Shown here: one piece after another, positions 45,661 through 54,978 of the stretch
Numbering within the stretch: position 1 is the first letter of the stretch
Layout of the letters: every line of letters begins with the position of its first letter
Assembly: GCA_963575745.1 (NCBI GenBank)
Contig: CAUYUJ010009469.1
Coordinates: forward strand, 424,008-488,007
DNA length: 64,000 nucleotides
Direction of reading: 5' to 3'
From: Prorocentrum cordatum
Taxonomy: Eukaryota > Sar > Dinophyceae > Prorocentrales > Prorocentraceae
The notes under the pieces: model-generated
Databases searched by the model: none
The model's input: the letters and a program-made list of their open reading frames with translations, nothing else
Told to the model about the DNA's origin: nothing
Made by a program: the position numbers and the translations under genes

Positions 45661-45932
45661 AGAGAGGAATGATATAATGACCAGGAGAGATCAGGGAGAA
45701 GGAGGGGGGAGAGCAGGAGGAGGGGCGGAGTGATCGACACCCGCGTGGTTTTCTCCCCCTGCCTGCTCTCCCCCTCCTCTCACCTCCTCCCTCCTCCCTG
45801 TTTCTTCTGCACAGGGCCTGCGCTACGTCCGCGCGCGCACGCGGCGCCTCAGTCGCAGCCAGGTGGAAGAGCAGTGGCTGCTGCCCGAACTCACACCCCG
45901 CGCCTCGCCGCTGCTGCGGCGGGCCGCGCCTC

Positions 45933-48900
45933 TCAGAGGCCCCCAGCTGCAGGGAGCGCAAGCGCCAGGGAGCCAGACAGACGGCGTCGCGTCTCACTGT
46001 GCATAAACATGCTGAAAGCTCTCGGGTTGCCTCCCAAGTACTCGTCTATGACGTTCTGCAACCATGTGGCAAACGTCTCCGGCCACTTTCCACCGAAGTC
46101 CTCCATGCCAGCGGCGTCCCATTCCCGCCGAAACCACTCAAAATCTGACCGCTGAGCTGCAGAAAGCCCAGAACCCAAAATCGCAAGGCGATTCAGCGCG
46201 TCGCACCTCGACGTTCGACCCGCCGCGCCTCCGCAGCTGCGAAGGCCCGCGCCCAGCTCGGATAACCCGACATGCTTCATCCTGTGTTTGATATCTATGG
46301 CTGCCTCTGCGTCTAAGAGTTTGGCTTGCTGTGTCCTCAGCAGCTTGCGCGCTTTCTTTACGTCGCCCCCCAGGCGGGTTAGCTCTTCTCTGCGCCGCGC
46401 CTCGACATCCCGCTGTCGTTTCTCGTTTCTGAGCGTCGCCTCGCGGGCGTCCTCGTATGCTGCGAGGGCCCGCTGAACCCCGGGATCTTCCTTCGACACT
46501 TCACGCACTCGCCTCCGTTCTTTCCGTAATTGCGTCCCCATGAACGTGGCCCCCGCGATGTCGCCCCAGCTGCGCAACTCCTCAGCGATCGACGAATACG
46601 TTCTCATCAATTCAGACGTCTGCTCCGCAGTTTCCATACGAGACGTCGACAGGCCAGGCGGTGCCTCCAGCGCGCTCTCCCCCGCCGCTGCTGCGGTGAG
46701 ACTTTGATTGGCCCATTCGTAGTCAAACTCGCCAGCGGCGCTCCACCCGTCGTCGTCCTCGCCCCCATCATCTTCATCTCCTTCGAGGGCGTCGACGGAA
46801 TTGCCACCCTCAGTGCCCCCGCTGCTGCGGAGACCCTCGGCTGCGTCTTCCGCCCCCTCCATGCCATGCCAAATCTTGTCGCCCTCGTCCAGAGCCGCGT
46901 CGTCTCCAAGGTTTGCGAACACGTCGTCGCAGTGGCCGCGTCGAGGGCGCGGGAGGACCAATCGCATGATGTCTTTGTAAGTCCATCTCAAGCGCCCCGC
47001 CTGCACCTCTTCTTCGACCTCCGCTACTGCGGCGGCGACCTTCTCACGCATCCTCAAATTCCTCCAGAAATTGCCTGCCTCCCTGCATATGCGCGCGTCC
47101 AAGTCCGCATCCCACAGATTTGCCTTGAAACCAGTTTCCCAGTACCCCTCTGCCGCAGCCAAGTGAAGACCCATTTGGGACATCACTTCCACCATCAAGT
47201 CAATGCATTCTAACTTGTCCAGCTGTGGGACGCACTGGCCCAGCCTCATGGCTCTCAGCAGCGCGGCTCCTTCTCTCTTCATGTACTCGCGCTTGGCGCG
47301 TTGATTCAGATGTGTGTCCACAGTTTGGAGGATTGGGGTTACGCCGCCCCCGCGCGGGATGAACGCGCACCCTCGAGACCAACATAGCTTACTCACAAGC
47401 GGGGACAAGTGAGGGCCATGATCATCCGCCATCATAATTCTCCACTCCCGCTGCTGCGGAGGCTCTGGCAGATGAGGGAGGTGGCGGTCCAGGTACGCGA
47501 GCACGCACGGTGTCCGGTAAGACCCCTTGGTGCTGGTGGTCGCCGACACCCATCTGCCGAACCCTCGGCGCCGAAGGTGTTCGAGCAGGCGCGGCCTCAA
47601 CTTCTCTCCTCCCCCCTCCGCCTTGAACATGCACTCCATCGGTGGGGGGCCTTCTCTCCGCAGTCGATCCTTGTCGCTCATTGTCATGAAATTGGCCGCC
47701 CACCGCTCCCGCACCGCGCCGTGGCACTCCACCAGTGGCACTTCGACCCCCGCTACTGCGAGGGTCCTCACGCCAGCTGATCCTGTTTCATTGTGGTGGA
47801 AAGGCGACTGGTCGAAGTTCTCCATCTCGGGATCCTGCTCGTTGAGTAGCACGCACGCGGCGCGTGCCCTAAACACGTTCAGCCAGCCTCGCTCGAGGCG
47901 CTCTTCCAAGACGGGCAGCGGGCACTTGTACTTCCTGTTCGGGCACCGCATGCTGAGGCCGTATTCCTTGCGCCAGGAGGCCCACCAGCGCGACCTCAAC
48001 TCCACGGCGGCGGGTCGCTGCCCGATCCGCAGCTGCTGCGTGACGTACTCGCCCATGAGCTCCAACGCTTTGGTCTGGAGCATGCTTTGCGTGAACCTTG
48101 CTATCTTCGCTGGCTCTCTTTGGGTACTTCGCATTCCACTTTTGATCATTTTCCAATCTACACTGTGCCGAATGGAACTCCACCATTCAAACAGAGCTCG
48201 CCGCAGCCAAGGGCATTTTCGAGCTGGCCCCTGCCCCTGTTGTGGTATCCTTTTCCGCCCTTTCCACTTCAGGAGGCGCCCCTGCCCGCGCTGCGTCTCG
48301 TGCCCCCGCGGACGCCGAACAGCCTCCGCTACTGCGGAGGCGTATTTCGACGACAGAAAAGCCTTGTGCCAGCGCCGCACAACGTGCGTGCGCTTCCTGA
48401 GGGAGAGACGGGACATGGAACCCCAGTCCCACGCATCCATGAATGAACGCGCCCCTCCATACGGAAAGCGGTCTCCAGGCGTCCAGCCTAAAGAGCGCAT
48501 GTGCTCGTCGAAAGCACCCGCTATCTCCATCCTCGAGCACAGGAGCGACGGGACCACCACGCGCTTCTTGTTCTGGGCGGGGGCTTTGCGCTCGCAGCCG
48601 CGGTTCCTGTACCTCAAGAGCTGCTCCTCCCGCTCTGCGGGCATCAACTCCCGAGCTACGTCCAGGGCGCACGCAGCGTCTTTCAGTCCTGTCCACCATT
48701 GGATGGCTTGCACGAGCTCCTGACAGACTGCCTCGGCGTCGACTTCCACCACTGCCAAGTCCTCCGGTGGCGCCGCCGCTGCTGCGGCGGCAACGCCCTG
48801 TGCTCTCGGGGGGGCGGCGTGGCCAGGCTGCGGGACAAGTTCTTCGTCGTCTAAGGCGCTCTGCAGGCGACGAAGCTCCTGGATGTCATCCTGCGTGACT

Positions 48901-50573
48901 TCTTGTGTCAGGACCATCACGTCGAGGAACCACGCCTGACGCACCCTTTGCACAATGTAGTCCGCGATGTCCTGGCAGGCGGGCATGGAGGAGGGGCAAG
49001 GAGACTCGGTGGGGGGGGCGCGAGGGGAGAGGGGGGCGCGATGGGAGAGGCATGAAGGCAAAATGGGGAGAGAAGGAGGGGGGGAGCATGTGGGGGCAGC
49101 AGAGATGGAAGCGAAGGATCAGGGTGGTCGGAGAGAGCAACTGTCCTGGCGGAGCTCCCTGCGAGACTCTCGCGTGGAAACCTCCTGGGTCATCCGCAAC
49201 ATGCAATCCAAACCGCAGTCCCCGTCTGCGACTGTGGACACGACGAGCACACCGAGAGCCGAATAGAAACCGTCCACCGTCCAAGCATCTCCCGTGATGT
49301 CCACAAAGTCGGTAGAGACGCCTGCGATAAAATGATTGCATAGAATCAAAGGATACTCCTCCGACACGGGGGCCCAGTCCGGTGGCCCCGATTCTCGGGG
49401 GACGGCGCAACGCGCGATCGCGTCCGCCGCAGGCTCGCGGGTTAACTCCTCCAGTTTCCACGGCGGCAAGACAGCTGTGCAACCGTCGACTCTGTTCCGT
49501 CCTCCCCACACGTAGACGCGCGCCTTCCGCAGAAGTGCAAAGATTACGAAAGCAGAATACCCTATCCACTCTCGGCCTCCCCCCGGCCTTCCGCGAACAC
49601 TGCGCGACAACTTCATCAATTTCGCGAAGCACCTCTGGCCTTGTTCTGAAAGTGCCCCTGCCGGCGCGGGCGGGGCAACCGCAGCGCCTGCGTTCGCGGC
49701 TGTCTTTTCAAAGGCGGCCACTGCGGCAATCTCCGCCCCTGGAAGCACGGGTTCCGCTATGTCGCGAACAGCAAGCGGGGCGGGTTGGGGGAAAGCGACA
49801 GGGGCAACCCCCTTTGCTGAGAGAGCTGCTGTTGCCGCGGAGTCCTTCAGGGCAGCCTCCACTGCGGAAGCGGCCTCGGCGATAGCGTCGGCGCCATGCG
49901 CGCCAGCAGGACCTACGCACGCCTCCGCTGTTGCGGGGCCTGCAGAAGGGCACGCGCACGGTGCCGCCGCCACTTCAGGAGGGGCCACGCACGCTTCCGC
50001 TGACGCACCCGCTGCTGCGGGGCCGTCAGAAGAGCCCACGTGCGGCTCCGCTGCCACTTCAGCAGGGGCCACGCACGCCTCCGCTGACGGCCCCGCTGCT
50101 GCGGGGCCTTCAGCAGGGCCCACCCGCGGCTCCGCTGCCGCTTCAGCAGGGACCTCGCACGCCTCGGCCGGCGCCTCCGCTGCTGCGGGGGCTCCAGCTC
50201 CTGCGGGCCACCCGCCCGCGCAATGCGCTAAATGCCAAGGCGCTTGCAAGTCTGACCATTTATTGCAGTCCACAGAACCGTCCGCCAGACGATGGTCGCT
50301 GGGACACGGCCACTGCGAGCAGAAATGAATCTTCTTACATATGCGTCTGCCAGATTCATAATGGCAAGCCGCGCCGCTGCTGCGGCGCATAACGTACCCG
50401 AATCCGAATATTGTCCCCTTTAGTTTCCGCGGGTTCATGAGCACTCTGTCGGGGTCTTTCTTTTTGTCTTCTTGGTACCAAAACTCCACAAATTCGTTGG
50501 CCTCGCGGTCGTGCCCGACCCGCAGAGGCGCGTTTGCAGGGCGAGCGTCTCCTGGGTCTGATGCCGAAGCCAT
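45933..50573 (-). CDS. OTU-like protease plus DDE transposase-like protein, two exons
   Basis: Exon 1 is 50573-49146 and exon 2 is 48971-45933, giving about 1,488 residues. Order: a Cys/His cluster (CHYESGRRICKK, HFCSQWPC; probable zinc site); Ala-rich repeats of about 28 residues; an OTU-like segment with ADGDCGLDCM (C near 453) and an upstream CNHFIAG (H near 414); then a DDE domain with ENFDQSPFHHNE (D near 863), MADDHGPHLSP (D near 993) and LQTVDTHLNQ (D near 1028), a DD34D-like spacing as in pogo/DDE_1 transposases; an acidic linker; and a charged coiled-coil-like tail. The intron 48972-49145 is best read as GA-AG: CAG|GACAGT...TGCCAG|GACATC, with the 8 bp direct repeat CCAGGACA at both borders. 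After the junction DIADYIVQRVRQAWFLDVMV looks like the rest of the OTU fold. The C-terminus may continue, as a GTGAGA donor lies near 45990. The His before the Cys may mean a permuted OTU fold. It could be a transposon polyprotein or a domesticated gene. Confidence 0.6.
49910..50225 (-). repeat. 84 bp coding repeats, each with one TGCT hairpin
   Basis: Four units of about 84 bp encode Ala-rich 28-residue repeats (GPAAAGxSAEACVAPAEVAA-like). Each unit carries one hairpin at nearly the same place (49921, 50008, 50088, 50173). The hairpins have been amplified together with the coding repeat. Confidence 0.75.
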
Positions 50574-50639
50574 GCGCGCGCACACGCGGCCGCCCTCTTG
50601 TCTCGAGCCCAGCGCCGCAGGGCAAGCAAACGGCCGCAC

Positions 50640-51332
50640 CCCCCCACAAGGAGGATGTACAAGGGGGCGGGAGGAACGAGGAACAAGGGAGATATGCGGG
50701 GCCCAGCGGACACGCGCCTGAAAAAAAACACGACCGTCGGCATGCTTCGCGAGGGTTGCTGCTGTGAGATGGGCTGGTGAGGAGGGGCCCGAACGACTCG
50801 CACCAGGACGAGCGGCCCGAACGACGCGCAGAAAACTTAGAAGCATGCACGCACGAACGAACGGCCCGAACGACTCCGAGAACACCCCCCCAGAAAACAA
50901 GGCCAGAATGTGGGAAGTCGTCGACATCGTGGTCGAGGGAAGGCGAACGCGGCACGGGAGATGATGATGGTCTCCTCTTCCACCGTGAACCAACAGCCCC
51001 CCCAAAAAAAAGCGGGCAGCTCGGGCGTTTGTACAAGACGCCAAAAGTGCAACATTCCTGCAGGCCGCCTCTGCAGGAATTGAGGCGCAGCCCCTCCCGC
51101 AGCCGCACTGCGGGTGCGCCAGCGGGCGCGGGGGAGCGGCGGCGGCGCCAACGCGCAGCTGGTAGCTGTCCCCTCCTCCCCCACCATCATAGCGATGATG
51201 AGAATGATGAGCATCCTACGATGATGAGGCCCTGTGTCCTGTCCCAGAGTCTCGGGCCCCGCCCTGGGCCGCGGGCCACGCCCCCTCCCCCCATCGACTC
51301 TCAACTGCGTCCGTGTTATATATATACACATA

Positions 51333-51368
<36 letters not shown>

Positions 51369-51480
51369 CATATACGTCGACACACCATACATACACAATA
51401 TATACATATATGCATCATGTAATCGGTCAGCGGAGGCCCGACGCCGCCCAGCGCCGCCCAGCTGCCAGCAGCCAAGACGA
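50640..51480. other. spacer between duplicated blocks, no gene
   Basis: It contains CCCGAACGAC/GCCCGAACGA short repeats (50790-50880), an A run at 51004, GA/CA-rich stretches and an AT island. No coding signal is seen. Confidence 0.5.
51307..51420. repeat. (AT)n/(ATAC)n tract
   Basis: TATATATA core with ATACACAT borders. Confidence 0.9.
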
Positions 51481-51497
51481 CCGCACGGAGCGAGAGG

Positions 51498-52032
51498 CAG
51501 AGCGTGCCTCGAGAAAATATTTTCTGTTTCTCAGGGTTTTCTCCGGTTGGCGACGCGCCGCCACCTTCTTCGCTTTCGATGCGCCCTTCACGGTTCCGAG
51601 GAGATCCGCCATGGGATCCCGACCTTTTTCTCCCGCTGCTGCGGAAGCTCCTGCTGCAACCCCCGCTGCTGCGGGGGCATTTTTCACAGGAGTCGCCGCT
51701 TCATCCACGTTGTCTCCTTCTCCGGCGCGAAGCTTCCCAAGCACTTGCTCTAACATTGTCGTTTCGTTCAAGGCGCCCTTCACGGCACTGAGACCACCGA
51801 CCACCTTGAGCATGCACAGGCGGTGCTTTCCGACGGGCACGAAGGCTTCTAGGCTTTCCTCGCCGCCAAAGGAAACATAGCGCTCCTCCCATTCCAGAGC
51901 AAATCCCGCTGCTCCCTCGTGACTTCGGCACAGCCCGCCCGTCGCGCAGAGCACCCCCATGCTCGTGCCATCTTGGCGCGCTGCTTTCCCGACAACGACA
52001 TCCCGCTATGTTTCCTCTGCCTTGCGTCTCAT
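51498..52032 (-). pseudogene. decayed copy of the 53.9 kb acidic-protein gene
   Basis: Aligned with 53917-53408, this copy has the same start (ATG at 52032) and the same two internal hairpins. Codon 9 is TAG (52006-52008) where the intact copy has TGG (Trp). About 26 bp are inserted near 51530-51560 in a stretch that is continuous in the intact copy and change the frame, and the C-terminal half is missing. A frame can restart at the next Met (MGVLCATGG), so a truncated product is possible but unlikely to be functional. Confidence 0.8.
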
Positions 52033-52188
52033 GCCGCCGCGCGCAAGCCCTCGCTGCTGCGATGGCGCCCGCGTTCTAGGTGTCAGCTCCCCTCGCTGGT
52101 GATCCGCTTGAAAACGGCAATGGAAAGCGGACTCCTCGTCTCGAACAAATCCTCCTACTCCTCATCGGACTCCAAAACCTAACCACTT

Positions 52189-52593
52189 CTTGCGGTCCAC
52201 GGAACCGTCCGCCAGGCGGTGGTCGCTGGGACACGGCCACTGCGAGCAGAAATGAATATTCTTACATATGCGTCTGCCAGATTCACAATGGCAAGCCGCG
52301 CCGCTGCTGCGGCGCATAACGAAATTACCCGAATCCGAATATTGGCCTCTTTAGTTTCCGTGGATTCATGAGCACTCTGTCGGGGTCTTTCGTTTTGTCT
52401 TCTTGGTATAAAAACTCCAAATTCGTTGACCTCGCGGTCGTGCCCGACCCGCAGAGGCGCGTTTGCAGGGCGAGCGTCGCCTGGGTCTGGGGGCGGAGCG
52501 GCTGCGGCGGCCATGGTGCCGAAGCCATGCGCGCGCGCGCGCGGCCGCCCTCTTGTCTCGAGCCCAGCGCCGCAGGGCAAGCAAACGGCCGCA
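52189..52593 (-). pseudogene. decayed copy of the OTU/DDE gene 5' end
   Basis: It matches the first exon start of the OTU/DDE gene (PGDARPANAPLRVGHDRE and the zinc-cluster region). It has lost 2 bp after AACGAATTT and gained 4 bp beside the hairpin at 52298, so the frame breaks twice. It ends before the Ala-rich repeats. An extra GCC-rich insertion follows the ATG. Confidence 0.8.
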
Positions 52594-52960
52594 TCCTCGC
52601 AATGATCCTCCTGTCGGTGCTGCTGCGGGTGCTGCTGCTGCTGCTGTTGCTCCTCCTTCCTCCTCCTCCTCCTCCTCCCCCTCCCCCTCCTACTGGTCCC
52701 AACCCCTCCGCCCCGTCCTCGCCAGATTCCGCGAGTTCCTTTTGTCCTCTAGCGCGCGAGCGCTGGAGAGCCGCAGGCTCGCGATCCCCCGCGCGCGCCC
52801 TAACCCCTGTCCAGTCGACAGGAACCCGCAGGCATCCACCTCAGCGGTCAGCGCGCCGCTGCTGCGGTGCAAACACCGAGTCTGTCTGCATAAAACAAGC
52901 CGTTGTAGCGGTCAGCGCGCCGCTGCTGCGGCGCGCGCCAGCGAGCGGATAACGAGGACA
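52594..52960. other. spacer, no gene
   Basis: CTG/CTC-rich to 52690, then two TGCT hairpins (52849, 52912). These two share a GTCAGCGCGCCGCTGCTGCG context, so they are a local duplication. Confidence 0.5.
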
Positions 52961-53917
52961 TCACTTCTCTGTTTCCTGCCTGATGGCTTTCTGGACCACG
53001 TCCTCCAAGAACGCTAGAAGAACCTGCTTCAGCTGCGCACGGGTGGACTGTTTCAAGGGCGTCGTCACTTCCGTCAACGCCACGCCTGTGGACCATTTCT
53101 CCTCGTTCAGATCCTGAATCCTGGAGGCCCATCTTCGGCCTGCCATTGGCCCTCCTTTGACCTCCAGTGTCCACATCCCAGAGGGGCACCACCTGGTGGT
53201 CCACGGGCGCTTCTCGTCCAAAGCGTCGTCCTCGTCGTCGTCGTTGGGTTCGGGAACGCTTTTGCCCTGGCTCTCCTCGTACAGGTAATGCAGAAGCCAA
53301 GGCAGGTCCTGACTCTGAACGAGTAGTTGCCCATACTTGTTCTCATACACACTAACCTCTTTCGTGTCGGCCTCATCTGGCTTAGGAGACATCGGCATGG
53401 TTACTCTGCAGAGCGTGCCTCGAGAAAATCCTTTCTGTTTCTCAGGGGTTTTCTTCGCTTTCGATGCGACCTTGACGGTGCCGAGGAGATCCGCCATGGG
53501 ATCCCGACCTTTTTCTCCCGCTGCTGCGGGAGACCCTGCTGCAACCCCCGCTGCTGCGGGGGCCTCTTTCACAGGAGTCGCCGCTTCATCCACGTTGTAT
53601 CCTTCTCCGGCGCGAAGCTTCCCAACCAATTGCTCTAACATGTTTGTTTCGTTCAAGGCGCCCTTCACGGCACTGTGACCACCGACCACCTTGAGCATCC
53701 ACAGGCGGTGCTTTCCGACGGGCACGAAGGCTTCTAGGCTTTCCTCGCCGCCCAAGAAAACACAGCGCTCCTCGCATTCCAGAGCAAATCCCGCTGCTCC
53801 CTCGCGACTTCGGCACAGCCCGCCCGTCGCGCAGAGCACCCCCATGCTCGTGCCATCTTGGCGCGCTGCTTTCCCGACAACGACCTCCCGCCATGTTTCC
53901 TCTGCCTTGCGTTTCAT
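52961..53917 (-). CDS. unknown acidic/Lys-rich protein, intact copy
   Basis: A 318-residue frame from ATG 53917 (MKRKAEETWREVVVGKAA). The N-terminal half is Gly/Ala/Glu-rich and contains two hairpin-encoded inserts (APAAAGVAAGSPAAAGEKG). The C-terminal half is ordinary globular-looking sequence: VSVYENKYGQLLVQSQDLPW, YLYEES, an acidic patch (NDDDEDD) and MWTLEVKGGPMAGRRW. I do not recognise the family. The early KRK could help nuclear targeting, but that is a guess. A paralogue (51498-52032) is broken, which suggests this copy is the one under constraint. A TGCT hairpin sits just upstream of the ATG in both copies. An upstream exon cannot be excluded, because the frame is open 5' of the ATG. 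Confidence 0.6.
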   Translation of the reverse strand: MKRKAEETWREVVVGKAARQDGTSMGVLCATGGLCRSREGAAGFALECEERCVFLGGEESLEAFVPVGKHRLWMLKVVGGHSAVKGALNETNMLEQLVGKLRAGEGYNVDEAATPVKEAPAAAGVAAGSPAAAGEKGRDPMADLLGTVKVASKAKKTPEKQKGFSRGTLCRVTMPMSPKPDEADTKEVSVYENKYGQLLVQSQDLPWLLHYLYEESQGKSVPEPNDDDEDDALDEKRPWTTRWCPSGMWTLEVKGGPMAGRRWASRIQDLNEEKWSTGVALTEVTTPLKQSTRAQLKQVLLAFLEDVVQKAIRQETEK

Positions 53918-54050
53918 GCCGCCGCGCGCAAGCCCTCGCTGCTGCGAAGGCGCCCGCGTCCTAGGTGTCTGCTCCCCTCACAGGTGATCCGCCTGAAAAC
54001 GGCTATGGAAAGCGGACTCCTCGTCTCGAACAGATCCTCCTACTCCTCAT

Positions 54051-54164
54051 CAGCATCGTGCTCCCTCCACGAGCTTCTTTCCATCTCATCCAACCCCTCC
54101 CCCTCCTTCTCTCCGAACGAGCACAGCTGCCTTCCCTGTCCCTTGACCGCTCCTCTGCCCCTTG
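54051..54164. other. short spacer
   Basis: CT-rich, no feature seen. Confidence 0.4.
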
Positions 54165-54425
54165 AGGGGGGGCCTTGTGTGCTCTGACCGACCCTCTGTC
54201 CCGCAGGGGGGGGCGTCCTGATCGAACGACCACCCCTGTTTCACAGAGGGGGGCGCGCGGAAAAGCACGACCCCCCCCCTCTGTCGCAGAGGGGGGGGGG
54301 GTGCGTGGAAAAACGCGCCCCCCCTCTGTCACAGAGGGGGCGGGGCGGAAAAGCGCGACCCCCCTCTGTCACAGAGGGGTTCGGCCTTGCGTGCTTCGAC
54401 CGCCCCTCTGTCCCACAGAGCGTCC
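54165..54425. repeat. hairpin array CCCCTCTGT-C-ACAGAGGGG, about seven units
   Basis: Seven units of about 40-46 bp, each with a CCCCTCTGT(C)ACAGAGGGG palindrome of varying quality, then a spacer such as CGCGCGGAAAAGC. Loop and spacer vary more than the arms. Related to the array at 42375. Confidence 0.85.
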
Positions 54426-54978
54426 CGCGAACAGGACGGCAGGACGATGAGCAGGACGATGAGCACGGAGAGAGGAAAACAGGACACGGGAGGGAGGCAG
54501 GAACGGACGAGGGGGGGCGGAGACGGAGGCGAGGCGCGAGGGGAGGGCAGGACGAACACAGAGGGAGAGGAGCAGGACGAGACCTGGCAGGGGATATGCA
54601 CCAGGAGAGAGATCTCATGGAGGAAGAGGAGGGGAGGGGACGAGAGGCACTCACATTTAAGCGCATTTGCAGGCCCTCGCACTTGCTCCATTTCTCAGCG
54701 ACCGCCGCGCCGCCATGAGAACTGACGTACCACCGCCACTACTGCGGCGGATGCGTGACCTCTCCCATCCCTGTCTTGTGCTGTTTCTGCTGCCCCCCTC
54801 CCCCCTCCCTCTTCGACCTCCTCTCCCCGCCCTTTTCCTCCTCCCCTCCAGCTGACGGCTGCGGGCTGCGACGGGTGGATCATCGGCCGCTGTCATCTGC
54901 CGCCCCGTTTCGCGCACCCTCCGCTGCTGCGGCGGGATCGCACGAAGTGGGCCCCCTGGCCAGGGATTGTCATCTTAC
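54426..54978. other. GA/GGA-rich stretch, no certain exon
   Basis: Purine-rich to about 54640. Then TGCT hairpins at 54733 and 54917, both within what would be the intron or 3' flank of the broken gene (donor CG|GTAAGA at 54978). Confidence 0.5.

Larger units (their letters stand above)
50262..54050 (-). repeat. tandem segmental duplication of about 1.9 kb
   Basis: Block A: 50262-50638 matches 52189-52593. Block B: 51498-52170 matches 53408-54050. Order and spacing (about 1.9 kb) are preserved, so one segment holding the start of the OTU/DDE gene and the neighbouring acidic-protein gene was duplicated. The A-B spacers have diverged or been replaced. In the left unit A is intact and B is broken; in the right unit B is intact and A is broken. 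Confidence 0.85.

Noticed and set aside
43289-45997. Taking the EEP protein as a LINE (APE-type) retrotransposon ORF
   Set aside because: No reverse transcriptase motif appears in any downstream frame, and the nearest partner is a DDE transposase.
45365-45997. Extending the EEP protein to the upstream Met at 45997
   Set aside because: That stretch is mainly CT-repeat-encoded Ser/Leu and overlaps the end of the OTU/DDE frame. The ATG at 45364 is more plausible.
52610-52650. CTGCTGCTGCTG run as further hairpin copies
   Set aside because: There are no complementary arms; it is a short CTG repeat.
54165-54425. The palindromic array as a CRISPR array
   Set aside because: The spacers are partly similar to each other and the palindromes vary; the context is eukaryote-like.
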